A DNA stretch of 64,000 nucleotides from Salmonirosea aquatica. GTDB taxonomy: Bacteria > Bacteroidota > Bacteroidia > Cytophagales > Spirosomataceae. Positions within the stretch are counted from its first letter, which is position 1. Each line of letters starts with the position of its first letter. The stretch lies in NCBI RefSeq assembly GCF_009296315.1, contig NZ_WHLY01000002.1, forward strand, positions 496,001 to 560,000, written 5' to 3'. Below are positions 52,951 through 59,704 of this stretch, piece after piece. The notes under the pieces are model-generated. The model was given only the letters and a program-made list of their open reading frames with translations. It was not told where the DNA came from and did no database searches. A program made the position numbers and the translations under genes.

Positions 52951-53997
52951 TCAGTCCCAGAGGCCAAACCTTCTGGCCTCCTGGGTCGATGGAAATCCCT
53001 CGATGATCTCTTCCAGGGTCATTGGCTGGGAGGGCTCCGCGATGAAGGGAACGCCCTGGGTAGCTGACTGGCTGGCCTGCTGCTGGGTAGCGGCCTGGGT
53101 GCTGGTGCCGGCTTTCGATTTGCAATGCTTCACCAGGTCAACAAAGAAGTTGTGGCCGGTGATGTCGATGATCTTGATTCCCGGGTTGCCGTTCACCTCG
53201 ATGACGTAGGAATTGCCGTCTTTATCCTTCATCAGATCCACCCCGGCGAACTCCATGCCTAGGGCTTTGGCAGACTTGACACAGATACTTTTATCCTGCT
53301 CCGAGAGCTCAATCTTCTGGCCGCTGCCGCCCTTGGATATGTTGGCCCGGAAGTCACCCTTGTTGGCCGTACGCTCCATGGCCACTACGACCTTTTCGCC
53401 TACCACAATGGCCCGAATATCCTTTGATCCACCTTCGATGTAGCGCTGTAGCTTTACATTGATTTCAGACTTAAAGAAAGACTCAAGTACTGTGTTGGCT
53501 GTGCGGGCGGTCTCAAGGATGCTCACCCCGGCACCCTGGGAGCCGTAGACGGTTTTGCAGATGACGGGCAGTCCCTCCATCATTTTCTTGATGATGTAGT
53601 CCACATGGACGGGAGCCTTGGCCCAAACGGTCTTTGGGGTTTTGATACCGGCCTGGGACAGCCGGAGGGTCGTGAGGATCTTATTTGAGGCTATTTTGAT
53701 AGACTCTGAGGTCTGAGGGGAATACATACCCAAGTTACGGTGCAGGTGCTCTAGGAAAACCGTCTTATGTTCAAGCCCTCCGGAGAGCCGGGTAACGATA
53801 AAATCAAAATCCTTCACCTTGAGGCGTACAGGATTCTCCAGCGATTGGGAGCCGTTGTAAATGCGGTCGTAGCCGCTTTCATGCTCGCTTACATAAAGGA
53901 TTAAATCCAGCGGATCATGAGCCTCAAAGGTGCAGCCCGCTAGTCGTAGAGCGGCCTCGAGGTGTGGGTTGGTGTTGCCCAGAATAAGAGCTTTCAT
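52951..53997 (-). CDS. RimK-like ATP-grasp ligase with GLWD tail
   Basis: From ATG 53997 (MKALILGNTNPHLEAALRLA) the protein is 348 residues. It has the ATP-grasp fold: a pre-ATP-grasp domain, a Gly-rich loop in CKTVYGSQGAGVSILE, AIVVGEKVVVAMERTA, and the Mg-binding segment FAGVDLMKDKDGNSYVIEVN followed by GNPGIKIID, all typical of RimK-type amino-acid ligases that attach glutamate or similar to a carboxylate. A Gln/Thr/Ala-rich linker (about 300-330) leads to the tail FPSTQEARRFGLWD, shared with the HAD protein. A phage-type peptide or protein modification role is inference. The open frame to 54147 is not supported. Confidence 0.82.
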   Translation of the reverse strand: MKALILGNTNPHLEAALRLAGCTFEAHDPLDLILYVSEHESGYDRIYNGSQSLENPVRLKVKDFDFIVTRLSGGLEHKTVFLEHLHRNLGMYSPQTSESIKIASNKILTTLRLSQAGIKTPKTVWAKAPVHVDYIIKKMMEGLPVICKTVYGSQGAGVSILETARTANTVLESFFKSEINVKLQRYIEGGSKDIRAIVVGEKVVVAMERTANKGDFRANISKGGSGQKIELSEQDKSICVKSAKALGMEFAGVDLMKDKDGNSYVIEVNGNPGIKIIDITGHNFFVDLVKHCKSKAGTSTQAATQQQASQSATQGVPFIAEPSQPMTLEEIIEGFPSTQEARRFGLWD

Positions 53998-54570
53998 AGG
54001 TACTTTTCGGTTGATATTTCGATAAAAGTACTGGGTTGCCCTGGCGTTCGGTAGGACAGTGAAGGGCCGTGGTTTAGTAGCGGATTCCGGAACTACTAGA
54101 CTGTAATATCTAGTAGATCCATGGTAGGCAATAAGGAGGCTTTTCAATGGGCGCCTGCCAAGGGAAGTAGGGTAATGGAGTCTATTTTATTGCCGCCATT
54201 TTTTTTGCACAAAAAGGACGTTTTGACGGCAAAAAGGGGCGGTTTTGGGCGAAAAAGCAGAAAAAAACGCCAAAAAAGTGAAAAAACGAGGGTGTTTTTG
54301 TAGTAAATTTTTCGTCAAATGTCTGTAAATCAACAAAATAGCAAAAAAGTTTTTTTAAAAGAAATGCAAAGTTGCGCTCTCGAGCCAAACCACACGCCCT
54401 GGAGAGATGCAATTGCACCCCCCCTCCCCCTGCGATATATGATGGGGCGGCGGTCATGGAAGGGGCCTCGAGGGTTCGGCCGTTGCCCGTTTGCCTTACG
54501 GATTAAGTTCGTATATTGCACTACACAACCCAGGAAAGGCTACCGGATCACTCCCCACTTCGGTGGTTTG

Positions 54571-54669
54571 GTATAGGTTTGAATCCTGTCGGGATCACGG
54601 CTAAAAACCGGCAAGATTTTAAGCTCATTGCAGCTGAAGCACAGGGGTTCGATTCCCGTCGGGGTCACA
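54571..54669 (+). other. Two tRNA 3'-end-like segments
   Basis: ATAGGTTTGAATCCTGT forms a proper T arm (stem ATAGG/CCTGT) followed by CGGGATCAC, and about 60 bases later GGGGTTCGATTCCCGT is followed by CGGGGTCACA. Neither has a matching 5' tRNA half upstream. They look like attachment remnants left by integration into tRNA genes; the second is followed by a terminator-like palindrome, as a real tRNA end would be. Confidence 0.4.
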
Positions 54670-54723
54670 GCCTCACACACAAAAAAGCCGTCAAGATCTT
54701 GACGGCTTTTTTGTGTGTGAGGC
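54670..54723. terminator. Perfect 54-bp palindrome, terminator-like
   Basis: Bases 54670-54696 are exactly complementary to 54697-54723 (centre AGATCT). The stem contains AAAAAAGCCGTCAAG and its complement, so on either strand the hairpin is followed by a T6 run: a bidirectional terminator. The outer CACACAC/GTGTGTG arms extend it far beyond a normal terminator. Confidence 0.75.
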
Positions 54724-54748
54724 AATAGGTAAATTAACTACAGAATGT

Positions 54749-55183
54749 TTACCGCCCGATCTTATCAGTCACTAATCTCGGTTTGGAGAGTACAACCGGA
54801 TCAAAAACACATATAACATCGTTTATTATGTTTCGCTTATCGGGGGTAGAAGTTTGAACATCAAGGCCTTTCCCAATTCTTAATGCTTTTACTCCCGTCT
54901 TTTCATGCTTTCTTATAAGGTCAGGAAAGCTCAAACCATTTTCTATTTTTTTATCGTAATTGTAGATGTCATCTCCCCAAAGATCAAGGGGAATGTTGTC
55001 ATCTATTTCAAGTTCGTATAAACATCCATTCTGCATAAGGTTGGTTTCCATGCATTTGAATAGAGCATACATATAGGCTACTTTAGGATTAGGGGAGAAG
55101 GAAAGGCAGAAGAAGCCATACCGTGATTTTTTAAGCGGGTCGATGACCCAGTTTTGACAGGCATTTCCGTGGTATACTAACAT
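54749..55183 (-). CDS. Putative ADP-ribosyltransferase-fold protein
   Basis: The 144-residue protein is not firmly recognised. Features resembling small ART-fold toxins (DUF3990-like) are LVYHGNACQ at the N-terminus (a YHG motif), CLSFSPNPKVAYMYALFK (a Ser followed by an Ala-rich helix) and the closing strand IINDVICVFDPVVLSK. A clear catalytic Glu is not assigned. It is downstream of the primase gene and read in the same direction, the position of cargo on many mobile elements. A toxin or a phage protein modifier would fit; this is inference. Confidence 0.5.
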   Translation of the reverse strand: MLVYHGNACQNWVIDPLKKSRYGFFCLSFSPNPKVAYMYALFKCMETNLMQNGCLYELEIDDNIPLDLWGDDIYNYDKKIENGLSFPDLIRKHEKTGVKALRIGKGLDVQTSTPDKRNIINDVICVFDPVVLSKPRLVTDKIGR

Positions 55184-55244
55184 AGGTCTATAAAGTTAAT
55201 TGTTGAAATCGAGTTATTGTTACTATTGCTATAACAACTATTAT

Positions 55245-56006
55245 CTAGCTAATTATTGACCCTAATACGCGCATTCCGGATCGTCTTACCGATGTAGTCA
55301 TACGACCGGCGTATCTGCCTGGCTTTCTCGCTGGAGGCTTCCAGCTGTTGCCGAATGAAGTCATCTGATTTACCCTGGCTGAGAAGCATACAGCAAAGGT
55401 TGAAATCTTCCCGGCTGCGGTCGTGGTCTTTGTGCCTGACAGGGGGTGCAATTGCAGGTTGTGCTTGACCAACAATCCCCCAAGGGGTGAAAAATCGCTA
55501 TCCCGGTTCTCCCATTTGTGCAGCCTGACGAACGGGTAAAAGCCGTCATCCCTGCGGTGCCTGGGCTTTCGGTTGGTGAAACCTGGCAAGCGGCCTATGT
55601 GGTCGGGTTCGGCGCTGCCCAGGTCAGCGGCCAGCAATACGGCCAGTTCCTGACAGATGTTTACAGCTTCCTCCCGCGTCTGGGGGACTTCCCTAAGCCT
55701 GAGCCAGGCCTGGTAATTGCCGGGGCTGGTTTCAAGTAGCAGGCAGGGTTTCAGCTCAGCCAGTTCTGAAAGAACTTGCCTATACAGATCATCCAGTAGT
55801 ACGAACTCATAGCCGGCCGGCCGGAAATACACGTTGTAGCCTTCCCGGTTTTTGGCCTGATAGTAGGGTATCTCCCTAATGAGCTGAGCGGCCTCGAGCC
55901 TTTTATTGATCGGGGGCTTTTCATCGTGGATGAGCCTGATGATATATTCTGAAGCGTCGATGGCCATCAGGGTATTCTCAACGGCCTGCCATGTTCGGTT
56001 TGTCAT
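55245..56006 (-). CDS. RepB-like primase, frameshifted in a G tract
   Basis: From ATG 56006 the first 170 residues match RepB-type plasmid primases (archaeo-eukaryotic primase fold): REGYNVYFRPAGYEFVLLDD, LLLETSPGNYQAWLRLREVP and DHIGRLPGFTNRKPRHRRDD are hallmark segments. After SDFSPLGG the frame loses sense; a tract of five G (plus-strand C5 at 55477-55481) needs one more base to continue into the natural end at 55249. It would prime replication at the neighbouring iteron origin together with the SF3-type helicase upstream. The frameshift tract lies in a repeat that also occurs, inverted, before the start codon. Confidence 0.78.
   Translation of the reverse strand: MTNRTWQAVENTLMAIDASEYIIRLIHDEKPPINKRLEAAQLIREIPYYQAKNREGYNVYFRPAGYEFVLLDDLYRQVLSELAELKPCLLLETSPGNYQAWLRLREVPQTREEAVNICQELAVLLAADLGSAEPDHIGRLPGFTNRKPRHRRDDGFYPFVRLHKWENRDSDFSPLGGLLVKHNLQLHPLSGTKTTTAAGKISTFAVCFSARVNQMTSFGNSWKPPARKPGRYAGRMTTSVRRSGMRVLGSIIS
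55249..55480 (-). pseudogene. Displaced C-terminus of the RepB-like primase
   Basis: Reading from the G tract in the other frame gives GIVGQAQPAIAPPVRHKDHD, SREDFNLCCMLLSQGKSDDF, IRQQLEASSEKARQIRRSYD and YIGKTIRNARIRVNN, then stop: the helical C-terminal region normal for these primases. With a sixth G the gene would be one 252-residue protein spanning 55249-56006. Confidence 0.8.
55465..55493 (-). repeat. Inverted repeat copy 1 (G5), inside the primase gene
   Basis: Read on the minus strand: TTTTCACCCCTT, five G, ATTGTTGGTCAA. An otherwise identical copy with seven G lies at 56018-56048 on the plus strand. The pair brackets most of the primase gene. Confidence 0.85.
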
Positions 56007-56017
56007 AATTATAAAGC

Positions 56018-56048
56018 TTTTCACCCCTTGGGGGGGATTGTTGGTCAA
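56018..56048 (+). repeat. Inverted repeat copy 2 (G7), before the primase start
   Basis: TTTTCACCCCTT, seven G, ATTGTTGGTCAA. It lies 11 bases upstream of the primase ATG, in opposite orientation to the copy at 55465-55493; apart from the G-tract length, the 24 other bases are identical. Confidence 0.85.
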
Positions 56049-56088
56049 ATTGTACTTATGCGGTGTGTGTGGTGGGGAGTTGAAAAAG

Positions 56089-56351
56089 TTGGAACATTTG
56101 GAACATTGGAACAGGTTTGGAACATGGAACAGATTTGGAACAACTTTGGAACAAAGAATAATATACTTAACTTATTGATTAATAATAGTATATATAGTAT
56201 ATGTTCCAATGTTCCAGCTTTTTATAATGTTTCTCAAATGAAAATTAAATGATTGGTAGCCAGAAAAATACGAAAATTGACAAAACCCGATTTTTGTTCA
56301 AACCGTGTTCTAAGTCTGTTCCAGATTGTCAGAAAACGGCCATTTGTTCCA
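56089..56351. other. Iteron-type replication origin
   Basis: Seven direct copies of TGGAACA lie at 56090, 56099, 56107, 56118, 56125, 56136 and 56147. After an AT-rich block (56158-56201) follow inverted copies TGTTCCA at 56202, 56210, 56317 and 56345. The arrangement (iterons, AT-rich unwinding region, iterons) between a primase and a helicase gene is that of a replication origin. Spacing is 7-11 bases, so not strictly one helical turn. Confidence 0.72.
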
Positions 56352-57624
56352 ATTCCGGTTTTGGCTCAATTGTATTATTCTCATAACTATCTTTATAGTT
56401 ATTCCTGAGAAAGGTATAATACACGTTATTGGCTTTGTTAGGGACTGGGTAGTAGGTTTCTTCTTGCTCGGCCCGGTGCAATGAAAAGTAGGTGTAGCGG
56501 CCCTTTTTGTGGGGGATAAGGCCCAGATCCTTCTGTAAAGCCTCTTTTACCTTGCGCCTGTCGATGTACCTATTATAGTTGCCTTTTTCCATTTCCTCTA
56601 TCAGGTCAGATTCGGAAAAGGAAAGGCTTGTTTCCTCTGGGAATGCCTCAAAGCTATCTTTTACAAGCTCCTGAATGGCCTTGGTCGTATGCCCCTGGCT
56701 GCCTTCAAAGTAGAGCTCCAATTGCCTGGTAAAGTAGACGGCGGTATCGAAGTGCATCCGGCTCTTGGTTGGGTGCACCAGCTGACGGCCTTTGAGGTAA
56801 TGCAGAAAGGCCGGAATTTCGGCCTGTAGATCGTCCAGTATGTCGGGGTTATCCTCTATGCCACGGCTGGCGAAAGTAGGTACCTTGAAGACAGCAAAGC
56901 GCTTTTCACCCCGCTGGATAGGCAGGGCTTTACCTTCGTCGTTGGATATGAAGATGAACTTACCAATAAACTCGATGTCTACCTTATCCTTTCCTTTGGA
57001 GTTGGAAAGTACTTTGCCCTTTTCGGTGGATAGCCTTTTGATCGACTCCATAACGGCTTTTTCCTCTAAGGATGTTTCATCGACAATGATGGTAAGCTTG
57101 TCAATCCAGACGCTGTTAAACTGGCTGTTAAAGTCGCTATTTCCCAGGGCTATGCTATTGAATTGAAATATCTTTTCCACGAAATGACCGAAGGTACTTT
57201 TACCCGTATTTTTTTCAACGGATTCAAGCAATATAATAGGAAGGCTTTGGGTAGGTTTCAGATAGAGCAGTTGGAAATAATCCATAATAAAATCCAAATA
57301 TTCTTCCCCGAATATGTGCGCAAGGAAGGCGGTTATAGTTTTGAAGCTGCCCTTCTTTGGCTTGTGGGATATTTCATAGTACTTATTGTAGTGCCCGTGA
57401 ATGATCTGCTGGTAATTGACATGTGAGGGCACTATGACAAAGTCCTCGTACTTGGCTATCTCATGGATGATATTGGCCCCGTAGTCGTCCGTAATAGTTC
57501 TTTTCTGCCTTTTGGCTAGTACCCGGTGGAGGTTTCCTTTCTTGTCAGGGCGTAAGGTGATTTTATAATAATCGTCACCTACTCGGATAAATTGCTTTGC
57601 ATTCTCTTTGATATTTTTGCTCAT
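56329..57624 (-). CDS. SF3-type replicative helicase (DUF5906)
   Basis: The 431-residue protein is a phage/plasmid primase-helicase of the DUF5906 type. Walker A is ESVEKNTGKSTFGHF, Walker B is KLTIIVDETSLEE, and motif C is GKFIFISNDEGKAL with its polar sensor; the winged-helix-like C-terminal domain follows (YNRYIDRRKVKEALQKDLGL). It unwinds DNA at the origin located just beyond its 3' end and works with the RepB-like primase downstream. Minus-strand operon with the integrase group. Confidence 0.87.
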   Translation of the reverse strand: MSKNIKENAKQFIRVGDDYYKITLRPDKKGNLHRVLAKRQKRTITDDYGANIIHEIAKYEDFVIVPSHVNYQQIIHGHYNKYYEISHKPKKGSFKTITAFLAHIFGEEYLDFIMDYFQLLYLKPTQSLPIILLESVEKNTGKSTFGHFVEKIFQFNSIALGNSDFNSQFNSVWIDKLTIIVDETSLEEKAVMESIKRLSTEKGKVLSNSKGKDKVDIEFIGKFIFISNDEGKALPIQRGEKRFAVFKVPTFASRGIEDNPDILDDLQAEIPAFLHYLKGRQLVHPTKSRMHFDTAVYFTRQLELYFEGSQGHTTKAIQELVKDSFEAFPEETSLSFSESDLIEEMEKGNYNRYIDRRKVKEALQKDLGLIPHKKGRYTYFSLHRAEQEETYYPVPNKANNVYYTFLRNNYKDSYENNTIEPKPELEQMAVF

Positions 57625-57709
57625 AGTTTTGTATATTTACGTATTGGTTATTGATTTGACGGTCAATCGCTAATGTTTAATTATTTTTTCACTCGGAGGG
57701 TAGTGCATT

Positions 57710-57736
57710 AAAGCCCGGCTGTAATGGCCGGGCTTT
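57710..57736. terminator. Hairpin terminator
   Basis: AAAGCCCGGC (57710-57719) pairs with GCCGGGCTTT (57727-57736), followed by CTTTG on the plus strand. It lies just beyond the stop of the coiled-coil gene at 57746, between it and the helicase start. Confidence 0.65.
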
Positions 57737-57745
57737 CTTTGTTAC

Positions 57746-58009
57746 CTAGTTGCGATTAAGCAAATGATAGGTTTTTACATAAATTCCCATCGGATCAATA
57801 TTGGTTTTATTGTTTAGTAACCCTACCGCTTCTCTCAGTATTTTAAGCGCCAGACCGTTCGATAAATTGGTTTCGTAAGCTATTTTTTGTGAATTATTTA
57901 ACGCGTATCGTTGAAAGTCTACCGTATACTTTAACTCTTTTATTGTAGCTTCCAATTGTCGGATTTTCTGTTTTTGGGCTAAAAATTCCCGCTCTTCTTT
58001 CTGGCTCAT
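57746..58009 (-). CDS. Small coiled-coil protein
   Basis: An 87-residue protein with an N-terminal coiled coil (FLAQKQKIRQLEATIKELKY) and a short helical C-terminus. No family recognised. Its start overlaps the integrase stop by ATGA, so its translation is coupled to the integrase. It could be an excisionase-like accessory factor or simply a regulator; there is no direct evidence. Confidence 0.55.
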   Translation of the reverse strand: MSQKEEREFLAQKQKIRQLEATIKELKYTVDFQRYALNNSQKIAYETNLSNGLALKILREAVGLLNNKTNIDPMGIYVKTYHLLNRN

Positions 58010-59247
58010 TTTGTAGTGGGTTTAGAAGGTTCAAACTGCATTTCGCGATCAATGGAATCGTCCGTAATGGTGGTGTAGTGCTTCACAAACTTCGTGGAGC
58101 TGTGGCCTAGTACCTTGGCTACGGTTTCGAGCCTCATGCCCAAGACATTGAGGCAATAGTTAGCCAGGGTTTTACGGGCAATTTTGGTCGTCAGATGAAC
58201 ATTCAAACCCACGTAGGCGGCAATCTGCTTCAGCACCAGGTTGCGCTTGGCGTTGTTGCGCCGAGGGAGCCTGGCCACATCGCCATATTTGGCTAGGATG
58301 GCCACGGCCAACGGGTGCAGCGGCATGGAATAGGGCTTGTCTTTACGGCCTCCCTGGGACTTGATCCGGTGGCCGCTGAGCCAGGTACGGCCCTTTTGCT
58401 CGGATACGGCAAAGGTACCTTTGTGGTAGTCGGCATGATGCAGGCCGGTGTAGCAGCAGAACACGAATACGTCACGCTCTTCGTCCAGTACCCGGATTGA
58501 TTCTACAGGTAGGGGTAGCTCCACGAAATCGAAACTGGCCAACTGTTGCACCTGCTCTTGTGTCAGATGTGACGTATCATAATGGCCCGACTTCTCGAGG
58601 CGTATAGTGGTGAGCGGATTGCGGTCGATGAGATTGCAGGCGTAGGCGTAGCTAAAGAGCGACTTTAAGAACTGGGCGTTCTTGATGGCGTAATCCTGAG
58701 CGTAGCGGTCTTTAAGCCATACCAGTAGATTCTGAAAGCGGGCTTTGGTGATGTCGTCCAGCAGGGGCGATTTTAGGCCGTTTTCGGCAAAGTAGGTACT
58801 CAGGTTCCGGAAGTACTTTTCATAGCCCTGAAAAGTTACAGGGCTGTTGCTGGTGGTGGCCTTCTGTTCGGTCACGTAAAGCCCGAATACATCGGCCAGG
58901 GTGGTAGCCTGGCGGGGCTGGTCAAATACCCGCTCGATGATCTTACGCCAGGTGACGGTTTCACCCAATTGCTCAAGCTCGCGTTGGGCTTCATAAATGC
59001 GCGTCCGGATCTGGTGCAGCTGGGCGTTCTTGAGCTGGGTTTCGCGGTCGTTGCCTAGGATACTCTGGCTTTTGGAATCCCACTGTTTACTAGCTACCCG
59101 GATGCCCGTAGAGCGCTCGGTAGAACGGATGCCGTTTACTACAATGCGTAGGTAAAGAGAGCCTACATCCGCACCGGCTCCGGTAATTTTTAGCCGGTAA
59201 AGGGCTCGTACAGAGTAGAAGCCCGGTTTTTTTGTTAGTTTTGTCAT
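58006..59247 (-). CDS. int: Tyrosine recombinase (integrase), Bacteroidota type
   Basis: The 413-residue protein has the N-terminal arm-binding region (RSTERSTGIRVASKQWDSKS), a SAM-like core-binding domain (GYEKYFRNLSTYFAENGLKS) and the catalytic domain. Catalytic residues: the second Arg in TTKIARKTLANY, His in KVLGHSSTKFVKHY and the nucleophile Tyr in KHYTTI. The first Arg position holds His (FCCYTGLHHADYHKG) and the usual HxxR His is Lys, variations seen in IntDOT-like Bacteroidota recombinases. It lies 1.4 kb from the right attachment copy and presumably integrates the element at tRNA-Asp. Confidence 0.9.
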   Translation of the reverse strand: MTKLTKKPGFYSVRALYRLKITGAGADVGSLYLRIVVNGIRSTERSTGIRVASKQWDSKSQSILGNDRETQLKNAQLHQIRTRIYEAQRELEQLGETVTWRKIIERVFDQPRQATTLADVFGLYVTEQKATTSNSPVTFQGYEKYFRNLSTYFAENGLKSPLLDDITKARFQNLLVWLKDRYAQDYAIKNAQFLKSLFSYAYACNLIDRNPLTTIRLEKSGHYDTSHLTQEQVQQLASFDFVELPLPVESIRVLDEERDVFVFCCYTGLHHADYHKGTFAVSEQKGRTWLSGHRIKSQGGRKDKPYSMPLHPLAVAILAKYGDVARLPRRNNAKRNLVLKQIAAYVGLNVHLTTKIARKTLANYCLNVLGMRLETVAKVLGHSSTKFVKHYTTITDDSIDREMQFEPSKPTTK

Positions 59248-59319
59248 TGTAAATAATCTGGTTTGGTTAACAGGTGTTTACACACATGCCCGGCACTATT
59301 GCAAGTAGTGGCCGCGCAG

Positions 59320-59353
59320 AAAAGCCCGGCACTGTGACTAGTTCCGGGCTTTT
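59320..59353. terminator. Hairpin terminator overlapping the regulator's end
   Basis: AAAAGCCCGG (59320-59329) pairs with CCGGGCTTTT (59344-59353). On the minus strand it ends the XRE-like gene whose stop is at 59338, and separates it from the integrase start. Confidence 0.65.
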
Positions 59354-59580
59354 TCATTGGTAATGAGTTGATTAAATGGGACATTGAAGAACTTAGAAAG
59401 CGCAAGGATCTCTGAAGCCTTTGGCTCCTGCTTACCTTTCACTAGCTGCCAGAACCGAATTCGGTTGATTTCCATACTCTCGTAGAAATCCTTTGTAGGG
59501 CGAAACTTTGATTTTGTCCCTGCCTCGTAGTCTTGAATGACCGTTTTCAGGGGCGTTTGGATGGTTGTTTGATTGGCCAT
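59338..59580 (-). CDS. Small XRE-like helix-turn-helix regulator
   Basis: From ATG 59580 (MANQTTIQTPLKTVIQDYEA) the protein is 80 residues. The HTH core is FYESMEINRIRFWQLVKGKQ followed by EILALSKFFNVPFNQLIT. It is divergent from a larger XRE-family regulator, as in phage lysogeny switches. The longer frame to 59628 is rejected because the -7 box lies within it. Confidence 0.7.
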   Translation of the reverse strand: MANQTTIQTPLKTVIQDYEAGTKSKFRPTKDFYESMEINRIRFWQLVKGKQEPKASEILALSKFFNVPFNQLITNEKARN

Positions 59581-59605
59581 AAATTGAATAGTTGATTTAT
59601 AGGTC

Positions 59606-59635
59606 CAAATATAGACTAAATAAGCCATTATTCAA
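59606..59635 (-). promoter_or_regulatory. Promoter of the small XRE-like regulator
   Basis: On the minus strand, TATATTTG (plus 59606-59613) is a perfect TAnnTTTG box; TTG lies 19 bases upstream (plus CAA at 59633-59635). Transcription would start near 59600, leaving a leader of about 20 bases. Confidence 0.65.
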
Positions 59636-59669
59636 TTGTAATAGTCCATAAAAATGTATATTAAAGTCC

Positions 59670-59700
59670 TTTTGATAGACTTTTAAGTACATTACCTTTG
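59670..59700 (+). promoter_or_regulatory. Promoter of the larger XRE regulator, probably leaderless
   Basis: TTTTG at 59670-59674 and TACCTTTG at 59693-59700 are perfect -33 and -7 boxes 18 bases apart. The ATG at 59705 is only 4 bases after the -7 box, so the message should start at or next to the start codon. ATAGACT words at 59611 and 59675, with related AGTCC words between, may be operators. Confidence 0.7.
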
Positions 59701-59704
59701 ATTT

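Larger units (their letters stand above)
53998..54748. other. Non-coding junction with tRNA-like 3' ends
   Basis: This 750-base stretch holds no credible gene. It includes an A-rich tract with repeated AAAAA/TTTTT blocks (54190-54360), a C-run at 54418-54429, two sequences resembling tRNA T-arm plus acceptor 3' halves (54571-54597 and 54647-54669) and a long perfect palindrome at 54670-54723. It separates the phage-like genes on the left from the replication and integration genes on the right and may be an old element junction. Confidence 0.55.

Noticed and set aside
54516-54728. Short frames on both strands over the tRNA-like segments
   Set aside because: Their peptides (such as TPTGIEPL-like words) are the familiar false translations of tRNA 3' ends.
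56089-56160. TGGAACA direct repeats as a CRISPR array
   Set aside because: The units are only 7 bases with 1-4 base gaps and no spacers; they are iterons, and no cas genes are present. No CRISPR array was seen anywhere in the window.
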